A stretch of 64,000 bases of DNA from Sinorhizobium saheli (GTDB lineage: Bacteria > Pseudomonadota > Alphaproteobacteria > Rhizobiales > Rhizobiaceae), in assembly GCF_001651875.1 (NCBI RefSeq), contig NZ_LNQB01000063.1, positions 1-64,000 on the forward strand, given 5' to 3'. The notes under the pieces are model-generated. The model ran no database searches. It had not been told where the DNA came from and was given only the letters and a program-made list of their open reading frames with translations. The translations under genes and the position numbers were made by a program. Every line of letters starts with the position of its first letter. Within the stretch, counting starts at the first letter, position 1. Below are positions 44,557-53,485 of this stretch, piece by piece.

Positions 44557-45873
44557 TTATTGGTTGGGGTCTGCCGGCATGGCGTAGCCGACGTTCTTGC
44601 GGCCGTAGCGGCGAACGCGGATGTTCGACTGCTCCGCGTGGCCGGCAAATCCTTCCATGAGGCAAAGTCGCGAGCCGTATTGCCCGATCAAAGCGGATGC
44701 CTCGTCCGTCTCGATACGCTGGTAGGTGCAGGTCTTGAGAAACTTCCCGACCCAGAGGCCGCCGGTGTAGCGGGCAGCCCGGTTCGTCGGCAGCGTGTGG
44801 TTGGTACCGATGACCTTGTCCCCGAAGGAGACGTTGGTGCGGGCACCAAGGAAGAGCGCGCCGTAATTGCGCATATTGTCGAGGAAGTAATCGGGATCGC
44901 GGGTGAGGACCTGGACGTGCTCGGAGGCAATCCGGTCACCCTCGGCGACCATCTCGTCGATCGTGTCGCATAGGATGATCTCGCCGAAGTCTCCCCAGGC
45001 CTTTGCGGCAATCGCCGCCGTCGGCAGGATCTTCAGGAGGCGATCGATTTCACTGAGGGTATCGCGGGCGAGCCTTTCCGAGTTCGTGATCAGAACCGCG
45101 GGCGAGTTGACGCCGTGCTCGGCCTGTCCGAGGAGGTCGGTCGCGACCAGCTCGCCATCGACGCTGTCGTCGGCGATGACAAGCGTTTCGGTCGGGCCGG
45201 CGAAGAGATCGATGCCGACCCTCCCGAAGAGCAGCCGCTTGGCCTCGGCGACATAGGCGTTGCCGGGGCCGGCCAGCATGTCGACGGGTGCGATCGTTTC
45301 CGTCCCGTAAGCCATGGCCGCGATCGCCTGGACACCGCCGAGGCAATAGATCTCGTCGGCGCCGGCGAGCGCCTGGGCAGCGACGATCTTCTCGGAGATC
45401 CTGCCCTGGAAAGGCGGGGCGCAGGTGATGACGCGCTCGCAGCCGGCAACCCGCGCGGTCAGCACCGTCATATGCGCCGAAGCCAGCAGCGGATATCTGC
45501 CACCGGGAACATAGCAGCCGACATTCTGGATCGGCACGTTGCGATGACCGAGGATCACGCCTGGAAGCGTCTCGACCTCGAGATCGGTCAGTGCTGCCTT
45601 CTGGGCCTCCGCAAACTTGCGAACCTGGTCCTGGGCGAAATCGAGGTCTTCGCGTTGCTGCTTCGTGAGGGCGTTGATGGATCGTTCGATTTCCAGCTTC
45701 GAAAGGCGATAGGATTCGCGATCGAGCTTGTCGAACCGGATCGACAGTTCGCGAACTGCCCTGTCCCCACCCTGCCTGACTTCTGCGAGAAGCGCTTCGA
45801 CTGCTTTCGTCACCGCGCCGTCGGTACCGCTTTCTTCTACGGAGGCCCGGGCTGATTTGATGTGCCGTATCAT
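44557..45873 (-). CDS. Histidinol-dehydrogenase-family alcohol dehydrogenase, not biosynthetic HisD
   Basis: 438 aa. Zinc ligands of HisD are kept: QAEH near 250, SEHVQVL, the Asp in [15 protein letters not shown] and GFAGHAEQ near the C-terminus. Yet [29 protein letters not shown] and [19 protein letters not shown] are variants seen in catabolic paralogues such as sulfopropanediol 3-dehydrogenase (HpsN). It would oxidise a primary alcohol to the acid in two NAD-linked steps. Its location, between a TPP enzyme and a sugar importer, supports a catabolic role. Confidence 0.87.
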   Translation of the reverse strand: MIRHIKSARASVEESGTDGAVTKAVEALLAEVRQGGDRAVRELSIRFDKLDRESYRLSKLEIERSINALTKQQREDLDFAQDQVRKFAEAQKAALTDLEVETLPGVILGHRNVPIQNVGCYVPGGRYPLLASAHMTVLTARVAGCERVITCAPPFQGRISEKIVAAQALAGADEIYCLGGVQAIAAMAYGTETIAPVDMLAGPGNAYVAEAKRLLFGRVGIDLFAGPTETLVIADDSVDGELVATDLLGQAEHGVNSPAVLITNSERLARDTLSEIDRLLKILPTAAIAAKAWGDFGEIILCDTIDEMVAEGDRIASEHVQVLTRDPDYFLDNMRNYGALFLGARTNVSFGDKVIGTNHTLPTNRAARYTGGLWVGKFLKTCTYQRIETDEASALIGQYGSRLCLMEGFAGHAEQSNIRVRRYGRKNVGYAMPADPNQ

Positions 45874-45976
45874 GACAAAGACTCTTCGTTTACGGTCGCC
45901 GCAAGCGCCGCACTCTCAAGGTTAGGGATGGTGGGGTGCGAGGGCGGCGCGATCGCCCCCTCGCCTGCTGCATGTC

Positions 45977-47779
45977 TCAGAGATGCTGCTCGCGGGCGCG
46001 CATCTCGGCGTAAGCAGCCTGTTCCTTCTCGTAGTAGGCCGGCGACGGGAAGTCCCACCAGCCGGTGGCGAACGGACCTGCAGCATCGCGCGATACGATG
46101 ACTTCGACGAGCGCCGGACCGCCGCATTCGAGCGCCGCCTTCACGCTGCTTTCGAGATCCTCGTCCTTCTCGACCTTCCAGGCCTCCAGGCCGAAGGCGC
46201 GGGCGGAAGCCGCTATATCGGCCGAATAGGGCTCGCCATTGCCGGCGTGACGGTTGAACTCGGATGCGATGTGGCGCCCCATGAACTTGCGCTGACCGCC
46301 GCGGATCGACATGTAGCCCTGGTTGTTCAGCACCAGGAACACCACGTTGATGCCGTTCATCGCTGCCGTGCCCATTTCCGGCAGTGACATCATGAAGTCG
46401 CCGTCGCCGACGATCGCGGCCACCTGGCGGTCGGGGCAGGCGAGCTTCGCCCCGAGTGCGGCCGGGACCGCCCAGCCCATCGGGGAATAGGAACCCGAAG
46501 TCAGATGTGTGCGCGGCTCATAGACAGGGAAGCTCTGCTTGACCGATCCCTGCGTATTGCCGGAACCGACGACGACGATGCCGTTGCGGTCCAGCACCTT
46601 GCGCAGCGCCATCAGCGGACGCTGCGAGGTGAAGGGCGTTTCCCGGCTGTTCTCGCGAGGCTCAACCTGGGCGCGCCAGTCGGCCTTTGCCTTTTGAACG
46701 TCGGCAAGGAACGTCTCGCGGCGCGACAGCATCTTCCTGGAGTCTGCGTCCGAGATCATCGCCAGCAGCGCTTCCAGAGCGACCTTCGCATCCGAAACGA
46801 TGCCGACTTCGGTTTCGTAGTTCTTGCCGATCTCACGCGGGTCGAGATCGATATGGATGAGCTTTGCCGATGGGATCGAGAACGACACGCCCTTAGCGTA
46901 GGACGAGGCCGACCAATCGGTGAAGCGGCATCCGACCGAGACGACGACGTCGGCGGAAGCGGTGATCTTGTTGCCGCAGGTCGTGCCGGTCTGGCCGACG
47001 GCGCCGATGAAGAGCGCGTGATCTTCCGAGATCGCTCCCTTACCGTTCCAGGTGATCGACACGGCCGCGCCGAGCTTTTCGGCAAGGCGGGTCAGTTCGG
47101 CCGAGGCGTTCGCGGTGATCGCACCGCCACCTGCGACGATGACCGGACGCTCGGCGTTGAGCAGCACCTTGATGGCCGCCTCGATCGCCTTCGGGTCCGG
47201 ATAGGCGACCCCGATCGGCAAGCGCTTGTCGAGCGGGTGAATGGTGACGTCCGCCGCCTCGACCTGCACGTCCATCGGCACTTCGACGTGCACGGGACCC
47301 GGACGGCCCGTCATCATGGCGCTGAAGGCGCGGTGCATGATGCTCGGCAGGACCTCGACCGAGTTCGCTTGCCAGGCGCGCTTCGTCACCTGCTCGGTGA
47401 TGCGGGGGAAGGCGTTATCCTGCTGGCGCTCCAGCTCCTGCATGGTGCCGTGGCCATGCATGTAGGTCTGCGGCGAACCGGAAACGTAGAAAAGCGAGGT
47501 GGAGTCGCAATAGGCCGTTGCGAGACCAATGATCGTGTTCGCGGCACCCGGACCCACCGAGGTCGAGCAGGCCATGGGACGACCCGACGCACGAAAATAG
47601 CCATCCGCCATGTGCACGGCGCTCTGCTCGTGCATGACCTGGATGAATGGAATCTGCGACCCTTCTTCCAGAAAGGCGTCGAAAAGCGACCAGATGCCGT
47701 GCCCCGGAACACCGGCCACATACTCCACTCCATATTCCTTCAGCGCTTTCGCGACGACTTGACCGCCCGTGAGCTTCAT
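45977..47779 (-). CDS. Thiamine-diphosphate enzyme, acetolactate-synthase-like
   Basis: 600 aa from ATG 47779, preceded by GAGGAGGGTTGATCAG. Three-domain ThDP enzyme: catalytic Glu in VMHEQSAVHMADGY near 50, central domain RPVIVAGGGAI near 210, and ThDP motif GDGDFMMSLPEMG ending in NNQGY near 490. It decarboxylates or ligates a 2-keto acid. Not clearly IlvB (no regulatory subunit gene nearby). First gene of the nine-gene operon, so its product presumably belongs to the same sugar/polyol route. Confidence 0.88.
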   Translation of the reverse strand: MKLTGGQVVAKALKEYGVEYVAGVPGHGIWSLFDAFLEEGSQIPFIQVMHEQSAVHMADGYFRASGRPMACSTSVGPGAANTIIGLATAYCDSTSLFYVSGSPQTYMHGHGTMQELERQQDNAFPRITEQVTKRAWQANSVEVLPSIMHRAFSAMMTGRPGPVHVEVPMDVQVEAADVTIHPLDKRLPIGVAYPDPKAIEAAIKVLLNAERPVIVAGGGAITANASAELTRLAEKLGAAVSITWNGKGAISEDHALFIGAVGQTGTTCGNKITASADVVVSVGCRFTDWSASSYAKGVSFSIPSAKLIHIDLDPREIGKNYETEVGIVSDAKVALEALLAMISDADSRKMLSRRETFLADVQKAKADWRAQVEPRENSRETPFTSQRPLMALRKVLDRNGIVVVGSGNTQGSVKQSFPVYEPRTHLTSGSYSPMGWAVPAALGAKLACPDRQVAAIVGDGDFMMSLPEMGTAAMNGINVVFLVLNNQGYMSIRGGQRKFMGRHIASEFNRHAGNGEPYSADIAASARAFGLEAWKVEKDEDLESSVKAALECGGPALVEVIVSRDAAGPFATGWWDFPSPAYYEKEQAAYAEMRAREQHL

Positions 47780-48142
47780 CTGATCAACCCTCCTCGGTTT
47801 GTTCTTGCGTTCGAGCCTTTGTGAGCGTGGCTCTCTCGACCATGGGGGAAACAGTCCGCGTTTCGGGTGACGCTTACAAGTTCGCAGCACACGAATAGCT
47901 GACGCAAACAGACGCAAACTCTGCGGAGGTCTGCATCGCTTTCTTGGCGCGGATCCCGACGCGGCACCAGGTCCGTATCTGACGGCCGTCGCTGGCCGCT
48001 TGAACGGCGTCTCAAAAAGAGTTCGCAACTAGACGCACCGCGCGCGTATACTTGCGTGGCAAATCAGAGTCCCGCGCAATAGGCATTTCGTTCCTGCCGT
48101 GGCTTCCTTTGAGGAAAGTGGCCTTTGCAGGAGGAGTTCGCC
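47780..48142. promoter_or_regulatory. Divergent control region with direct repeats
   Basis: 363 bases between the divergent TPP-enzyme and cupin-like genes, with no coding sequence I can support. At 47901-47919 GACGCAAACA is followed by GACGCAAAC, a 10-bp-period tandem repeat, with related half-sites around it (GACGCTTAC at 47869, GACGCAC near 48033, TTGCGTGG near 48053). These could be sites for the XRE-type regulator or another regulator. Confidence 0.5.
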
Positions 48143-48832
48143 GTGGAGAACAAAATCAGAGATCTCGCCTTCGCCGACGAGTTCATTTACGCGAAACTCA
48201 TCGAGAATGTCGTCGACCATGACGTCGCGGACGCGATTGTCGTCAACCTCAGCCCACGACCGCTCGTAACCGGCGACGAACATCCGGCGATCGTTCCCGC
48301 CTGGAAATCCACCTGGCTGCGTGGCGGGCGCATCAAGAGCGCCGAGCGGGTTGCGCTGCTGAAGGTCAAGCGTGCGACCAATCTTGGTGGAGCCATGTTC
48401 CGCGGCTGGGACTGGCTCGGCAACCGGATCCGCAGTTTTCCGCGGGACACTCCCCTTTTCATCTCGAAGCAGGACGAGGTCGGCTCGGTCACGACGGACC
48501 CCCGGGTGTTCACGAACGAGCGCACCGCCCATGAGGCGCCACAGTCCTTCACGCTCAAGCTCAATCTCTGGTGGTCACCGGGTGATACGGACTGCTTCAT
48601 TCATCATGAGCACCCGTTTCTGGAGACACATACGCAGATCCACGGCTCGGGCAGGATGCAGAAATTCAAGCAACGCGACCCGTCGACCTTGTATGAGGAC
48701 GTGGTGATGCCCGTCGGCTATTCGCATGATCCGTTCTGCAGGGTGACGGGGAAAAACGAGTGGACCTACCCCTGGCATCGCTACTACGCCGACACCGACT
48801 CCGTCTGGCTGGCGGTGGAACTGCATCCCTGA
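48143..48832 (+). CDS. Uncharacterised cupin-like protein
   Basis: 229 aa from GTG 48143, chosen because GCAGGAGGAG lies 6 bases before it. The centre, TDCFIHHEHPFLETHTQIHG followed by TLYEDVVMPVGYSHDPF and a YPWHRYYADTDSVWLAVE end, has the His/Glu spacing of a cupin metal site, so a cupin barrel is likely. I do not recognise a characterised member. Divergent from the TPP enzyme and convergent with the XRE-type gene; it may be a sugar isomerase or lyase of the same pathway. Confidence 0.72.
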   Translation: MENKIRDLAFADEFIYAKLIENVVDHDVADAIVVNLSPRPLVTGDEHPAIVPAWKSTWLRGGRIKSAERVALLKVKRATNLGGAMFRGWDWLGNRIRSFPRDTPLFISKQDEVGSVTTDPRVFTNERTAHEAPQSFTLKLNLWWSPGDTDCFIHHEHPFLETHTQIHGSGRMQKFKQRDPSTLYEDVVMPVGYSHDPFCRVTGKNEWTYPWHRYYADTDSVWLAVELHP

Positions 48833-48840
48833 CGAACAGG

Positions 48841-48864
48841 AGCCCGGCCATTTGCGGTCGGGCT
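48841..48864. terminator. Bidirectional terminator hairpin
   Basis: AGCCCGGCC-ATTTGC-GGTCGGGCT (6-bp perfect outer stem with an imperfect inner part) fills the 32-base space between the convergent cupin-like and XRE-type genes. Confidence 0.6.
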
Positions 48865-49701
48865 TCAGCCCATCTGGATCATGTCGGACCCGTCGCCCAG
48901 ATATTGCAGGGCTTCGCGGGGGATGGACGGATCATTCCGGTCCATCACGGTCAGGTTGTTGAGGTGCTCGCGCTTCAAAAGGCCCGGTCCGCGGTAGTGA
49001 AGCGCCACTTTCGTGGAATAGGGCGACCTGAACATGTTCGCGGCGATTCCGCTCGCGATGCCGAACATGAAGTTCTTGGAATTCCGCTTTACCTGGGCAT
49101 AAACCCCGAAGGTCAGCTCGTTGCGTTGGATGCCCTCGAAATCGGCGGTGAAGACACGATCCGCGACGGGAAAACAAAAGCCGTAATATTTAAAAACGTA
49201 TTCCGTTTTCTTGGGATCATCGAAGCTCGGGAATCGCTCGACATAATAGTGCTGCAGGAACTCCTTGTTGCGATAGATGCAGAAGGCGGACCTCAGGACG
49301 AATCCCTTGTAGATGGAGGAAAACTGGTACCTGTCATAAACGCCCAGAATGTCGCTATCGAGGGAGTTGTTCTCGACGATCATATTCGACACGAAGCGCG
49401 AGAACTCCGGTAGCTGGCGAGCGGTGGACATGGCATGGAAGAAATTGCCGTCGACCAGCGTACGAAATTCGTCCGGATCCGAAAACAAGATCGGAACGCT
49501 GAGGCCGAAATAGTTCGCGATCATCCTTAGATTCGAGGCCGACGGGACGTGAGTGCCCGAAAGATACTTATTGAACTGCTGCCGATTGACGTTGATCTTC
49601 CGGCAAACGGCGGCAATCGACCCCTGCCCCTCGCACAAGGTCCTAAGATTGGCCGCGAGCGCCGCGGCATTCCCCCCGAACTGGTCCATTCTTCCAAGCA
49701 T
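48865..49701 (-). CDS. XRE-type HTH regulator
   Basis: 278 aa (or 274 from ATG 49689). The N-terminal 70 residues are an HTH of the lambda-repressor type: SIAAVCRKINVNRQQFNKYLSGTHVPSASNLRMIANYFGLSV. The remaining 200 residues have no domain I can name; they contain many aromatic residues (EFLQHYYVERFPSFDD, FKYYGFCFPVADRV). Divergent from the rightward Gfo/Idh gene with a 121-base gap that includes the palindrome TTCGCGAA at 49738-49745. Probably controls the polyol operons. Confidence 0.78.
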   Translation of the reverse strand: MLGRMDQFGGNAAALAANLRTLCEGQGSIAAVCRKINVNRQQFNKYLSGTHVPSASNLRMIANYFGLSVPILFSDPDEFRTLVDGNFFHAMSTARQLPEFSRFVSNMIVENNSLDSDILGVYDRYQFSSIYKGFVLRSAFCIYRNKEFLQHYYVERFPSFDDPKKTEYVFKYYGFCFPVADRVFTADFEGIQRNELTFGVYAQVKRNSKNFMFGIASGIAANMFRSPYSTKVALHYRGPGLLKREHLNNLTVMDRNDPSIPREALQYLGDGSDMIQMG

Positions 49702-49822
49702 CCAGGCTGAAGCAACGAGAAGCAGAGTCTACTTCCTTTCGCGAAGGACATCAATGGGATGCGAAATTGCTCCTCGAGCGACCTTGCCGCACTCTGCCCG
49801 AAAGCCGACACGCGAGGCGACC

Positions 49823-50824
49823 ATGGGATTGCGACAGAAGGCCGACGAAGGGTGGTCCGTCATGGGCACGGGAACGATCGCAACCGAGCACATGGTTGCG
49901 GCCGTCCGCGCGATGGGCCATTCGCCGCTTTGGGTGGTGAGCAGGGACCAGGCCGACGCCCTCCACTTCGCCAACGACTTGAGTATTCCGCAGGCTACGA
50001 CGGACATGGAGCGGGTCTGGTCCGACCCGGCCGTCAAGTTCGTCTACATCAGCGCCTCGCTCGAGCGCCGGCAACATTACCTCGTGGCAGCCGCTGATGC
50101 CGGGAAACACATCCTTTGCGATGGGCCGCTCGCGGAAGACAGCAAAACCGCAAGACTGCTCGTCAGACACTGCTTTGACCGCGACGTCGTGCTCGCAGTC
50201 AACCAGCCTCTTCGTGCCTCGGCCGTTCATCAGGCGATGCGGCGGCTCATTCTCGAAGGGGAGATCGGTGCGATACAGTCCCTGTCGATCCTGCGCGGCG
50301 GTCCGTTCCAGCCGCCTCCAAACCGCAGGGGCGAGATACCCGGGAACGGCAGCGTCTTTCTTGACATCTCGACGGAGGACATCGATCTCGCGCGCTTCCT
50401 GACCGGCCGCGAGCCGACCGAGGCGATTGCCTTCGCCAGGGAATCGAACGGCGCGCCCTACCATCTCGCCTACACGATTCGCATGGAGGACGGCAGCCTC
50501 CTGCAGGCGCATGAAAGCTTTGGCACAGCCGACATGGAGAGCATGGTGGTGGCAGCCGGCAGCGATGGCGTGCTGATCGCCAGCGGCACCCTGGGCGCGC
50601 GCGGTTCCGGCATTCTGATGCGCAGGGTCGCAGGCCGCAATGAACTCGTTCCCGTGCGTGATCGCGACCTGCACACGGCGACGCTGGAGGATTTCGTGGC
50701 GGCGGCGAAGCACCAGGCCTCCCCGCTCGCGACAGGCATGGACAGCCTCGCGGCGCTCGTCGCCACCGAAGCGGTGGCTTCCGCGGCAAGAAGAGGCCGG
50801 GCGACAGCGATCCGGACAGGATGA
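49823..50824 (+). CDS. Gfo/Idh/MocA-like protein lacking the EKP lysine
   Basis: 333 aa from ATG 49823. The Rossmann motif reads VMGTGTIATEHM, and the next hallmark, normally EKPL, reads ILCDGPLAED, so the catalytic Lys is Gly. The C-terminal domain (GSVFLDISTEDIDLARFL, HESFGTADMESMVVAAGSDG) is normal. Either the protein uses another residue or it is a non-catalytic or regulatory member. Followed 22 bases later by an isomerase gene. Confidence 0.82.
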   Translation: MGLRQKADEGWSVMGTGTIATEHMVAAVRAMGHSPLWVVSRDQADALHFANDLSIPQATTDMERVWSDPAVKFVYISASLERRQHYLVAAADAGKHILCDGPLAEDSKTARLLVRHCFDRDVVLAVNQPLRASAVHQAMRRLILEGEIGAIQSLSILRGGPFQPPPNRRGEIPGNGSVFLDISTEDIDLARFLTGREPTEAIAFARESNGAPYHLAYTIRMEDGSLLQAHESFGTADMESMVVAAGSDGVLIASGTLGARGSGILMRRVAGRNELVPVRDRDLHTATLEDFVAAAKHQASPLATGMDSLAALVATEAVASAARRGRATAIRTG

Positions 50825-50846
50825 GAGCAGAAAAGGGTGACGATCA

Positions 50847-51725
50847 ATGACCAAGCCGAACCAGCTCCTGCTGCACTCGCTTGTGGCAAGAAACGCGACT
50901 CTCGCGATCGATCTCGACATCGCGGAAGAGGTCGGCTTCGACGGGATTGAAGCCTCGGCGACCAAGCTCAGGGCCTTTCTGGATGCAGGCTTTTCCGAGG
51001 CGGAGCTGGCTCGCCTGCTTGAGGGTGTGAACGTCCCCGGCATGGGCTTCCTGATCGACATAGAGCGCCAGGGCGAGGCGAGGAAGCAGCTCATGCGAGA
51101 AGCGGACGAGCTTTTCCGTCTCGCGTCCGTCGCCGGGGCGAGAGGGGTTCAGGTGCTGACCGGCCCGGTCGATGTGGAGGCCGTGCGTGCCCACCGACAG
51201 GGCAGCCCTCTCGATCTTTACAGAGGCTTGCTGGGCCGAACGCTGGAGGACCAAATTTCCCTCACCGCCAGGAACCTCGCCGAAATCGCCGACCTCGCCC
51301 GCAACCATGGGCTTCTCCTGTATCTCGAGGCGCTTTCCTGGACGCCGCTCAACACTATTGAAAAGCAGTTGCAGGTCATCAATCGCGCCGGGCGCGATAA
51401 CGTTCGGATGGTGATCGATTTCTGGCACTGCTACACGTCCGGAGACAGCCCCGATGACGTCGCGCGTCTCGACAAGGACATCATCTATGGCGTCCACGTG
51501 TGCGACTCGTTGCCTTTTTCCGGCGGCATTCCAAACGAGGTGGTGTTGAGGGATGTCCCGACCGGCGCAGGCGTGATCGACCTGAAGCTCTGGGCTGATG
51601 CGGTCAAGGCGACCGGTTACGACGGCTGGTGGAGTTGCGAGCTCTTCTGCCGAAAACAACAGCAGCAGAACAGCTACGACGTGGCGCGCGAACTCTACGC
51701 ACGGATGTCGATGCTCGTTGGATGA
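50847..51725 (+). CDS. TIM-barrel sugar phosphate isomerase/epimerase
   Basis: 292 aa. Xylose-isomerase-like barrel with metal-ligand strands LYLEALSW, MVIDFWHCY, YGVHVCDS and WSCELFCRK, all four ligands kept. Probably acts on the keto product of the polyol dehydrogenases. ATG 50847 follows AGAAAAGGGTGACGATCA. Last intact gene of the short rightward operon before the IS element. Confidence 0.86.
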   Translation: MTKPNQLLLHSLVARNATLAIDLDIAEEVGFDGIEASATKLRAFLDAGFSEAELARLLEGVNVPGMGFLIDIERQGEARKQLMREADELFRLASVAGARGVQVLTGPVDVEAVRAHRQGSPLDLYRGLLGRTLEDQISLTARNLAEIADLARNHGLLLYLEALSWTPLNTIEKQLQVINRAGRDNVRMVIDFWHCYTSGDSPDDVARLDKDIIYGVHVCDSLPFSGGIPNEVVLRDVPTGAGVIDLKLWADAVKATGYDGWWSCELFCRKQQQQNSYDVARELYARMSMLVG

Positions 51726-51761
51726 ATCCCGGGATTTCGACAGCGTGTTCGCGCACCAGGA

Positions 51762-51965
51762 GTGCTTTCGATTGCAAGACCGATTGCCGTCGTCACGCGG
51801 CTGGATAGTGACGCCGAGAACGAATGGCTCGCCCGGATAGCAGCGCTCTTGCCAGAGGAGTCTCTTATCCCCTTCCGGACGATGAGCGCGGCCGAGAAGC
51901 AGGCGGCTGAGATCGCGATTGTCGCGAATCCGGACCCCACGGAGGTCGCTGCGTTGCCGCAACTA
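51762..51965 (+). pseudogene. 2-hydroxyacid dehydrogenase (GhrA-like), 5' fragment cut by IS630
   Basis: About 68 residues (IARPIAVVTRLDSDAENEW ... EIAIVANPDPTEVAALPQL) match the N-terminus of glyoxylate/hydroxypyruvate reductase A. The frame then runs into the IS end at the TA of CTAG (51964-51965). The rest of the gene is not found downstream of the element. AGGAG at 51758 is 8 bases before an ATT where an ATG would be expected, so the start codon may also be lost; a GTG at 51762 is the only in-frame alternative. Confidence 0.75.
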
Positions 51966-52860
51966 GTGTCCTGATCGATAAATTTGTGCGATCATTTTCC
52001 TTGTTTGCGAAGGGGGTGATCGATGGGCAAAGCGGCGGTTGCGATCGACTTGACGGCTGAGGAGCGCGGTGCTCTGGAGACATTGGTTCGCCGCCGCGGC
52101 ACGGCGCAGGGCTTGGCGCGGCGGGCCCAGATCGTGCTCATGGCCGCGGACGGCGTTGAGAACAAGGAGATTGCCGCGCGGCTTGGCACGATGCCGAACA
52201 CGGTGGCCAAATGGCGACGGCGCTTCGCGCAGCAGCGGCTCGATGGGCTTTACGACGAGCCGCGTCCCGGCGCGCCGCGCCAGATCGGCGATGACGAGAT
52301 CGCCGAGACGATCCGGTTGACGCTGGAGACGACGCCGCCGGACGCCACCCACTGGAGCCTGCGTTCGATGGCACGGGCCGTCGGGCATGCGCCCTCGACG
52401 ATCCATCGCATCTGGACGGCCTTCGGTCTGCAGCCGCATCGCGCCGAGAGTTTCAAGCTGTCTTCGGATGCGCTGTTCGTCGAGAAGGTGCGCGATATTG
52501 TCGGCCTTTATCTCAACCCGCCCGAGCGGGCGCTGGTGCTTTGCGTCGATGAGAAGAGCCAGATCCAGGCGCTCGATCGCAGCCAGCCGGTGCTGCCGAT
52601 GCGGCCCGGCCAGATCGAGCGGCGCAGCCACGATTACGTGCGGCATGGGACGCTTTCGCTCTTTGCCGCGCTCGATGCCGCCACCGGCAAGATCATCGGT
52701 CGCTGCTTCAAGCGTCACCGCGCGCAGGAATTCCTGAAGTTCCTGCGCGAAATCGAAGCCAACGTGCCGCCAGACCTCGATAGCCACATCGTCATGGCCA
52801 ACTACGCCACCCACAAGACCAGCGCCATCCGCAACTTCTTTGTCAAGCGAGCAGCCACCG
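51966..52860 (+). mobile_element. IS630-family element, left end and body, right end missing
   Basis: The left end begins GTGTCCTGATCGATAAATTT just after a TA, the target used by IS630 elements, and the transposase gene starts 57 bases inside. The mirror copy of this end, GATCGCACAAATTTATCGAT, is not found up to 53048. Similarity to the family fades near 52850, so the right part is deleted or replaced. Confidence 0.75.
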
Positions 52861-52961
52861 CGTTGCTGGACGCGCAGAGCTGTCTGAAGGCTCGACCAAA
52901 TCGGTACCAGCCGGTCAGACCGGGGCTGGTCGGCGTGCCGTTTGCAAACGGGACTGACTAA
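52023..52961 (+). pseudogene. IS630-family transposase, 3'-truncated and active-site mutated
   Basis: 312 aa. HTH domain EIAARLGTMPNTVAKWRRRF near 50, first catalytic Asp in LCVDEKSQIQALDRS near 175. The second DDE position, usually MDNYATHK, reads HIVMANYATHKTSAIRNFF, so Asp became Ala. After VKRAAT (about residue 280) the sequence no longer resembles the family, and the third acidic residue region (SWLNQVE) is absent. The protein cannot be an active transposase. Confidence 0.85.
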
Positions 52962-53048
52962 CCTCCCACGGGGAAATATAACTCTCGCGTACTTGAAGAG
53001 TGCGAAAGTTGGAGTCTTTTGCTGGACGCCGCCCGAGGCGCGCTCTCG

Positions 53049-53432
53049 TTAGCGAACCCCTCGATGCCTTCGACTGATTCTCCCGCCAAGACTATTTATA
53101 TTTAGCCCCGCATCAACCGCTTCTATGTACGGCGATCGATCGGCTGGATGCCAGGCGAATTCCTTCGGCGCCAACGCCGCCACTTCAAGAATGCTGCCCT
53201 CCAACGCCGTTCTTATCCCATAGTAAGATAGGACGTCTGTCCCGACGATCCGCATCAGAATCCCCTCGTCGACGGCTCTCACCACAGCCTCGCCATCGGC
53301 GAACTGGAAGGTCTTTTCCATCCCGTTGTCAACGATCGACACGCACAACTTCGCGACCCGAATGGAAACGTTGTGGATGAGGTTTCTTGAACTTGGGTGG
53401 GAAACACAGCACTCCGATAGGTACTCGTACAT
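53049..53432 (-). CDS. Orphan 127-aa protein downstream of the alpha-oxoamine synthase
   Basis: 127 aa from ATG 53432 (TTAGGAACGACC upstream). No recognised domain. Central part KTFQFADGEAVVRAVDEGILMRIVGTDVLSYYGIRTALEGSILEV reads like a small beta-rich soluble domain; no signal peptide or membrane helix. It follows the PLP enzyme by 53 bases on the same strand and is probably co-transcribed. Function unknown. Confidence 0.6.
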   Translation of the reverse strand: MYEYLSECCVSHPSSRNLIHNVSIRVAKLCVSIVDNGMEKTFQFADGEAVVRAVDEGILMRIVGTDVLSYYGIRTALEGSILEVAALAPKEFAWHPADRSPYIEAVDAGLNINSLGGRISRRHRGVR

Positions 53433-53485
53433 GGTCGTTCCTAATAAGAGATCGGGCTTGCAGGTCTTGGCGTGTCGCCGGGCCC

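Noticed and set aside
44557-45873. Histidine biosynthesis gene hisD
   Set aside because: Motifs [18 protein letters not shown] and the [18 protein letters not shown] segment belong to non-biosynthetic paralogues, and no his genes are near.
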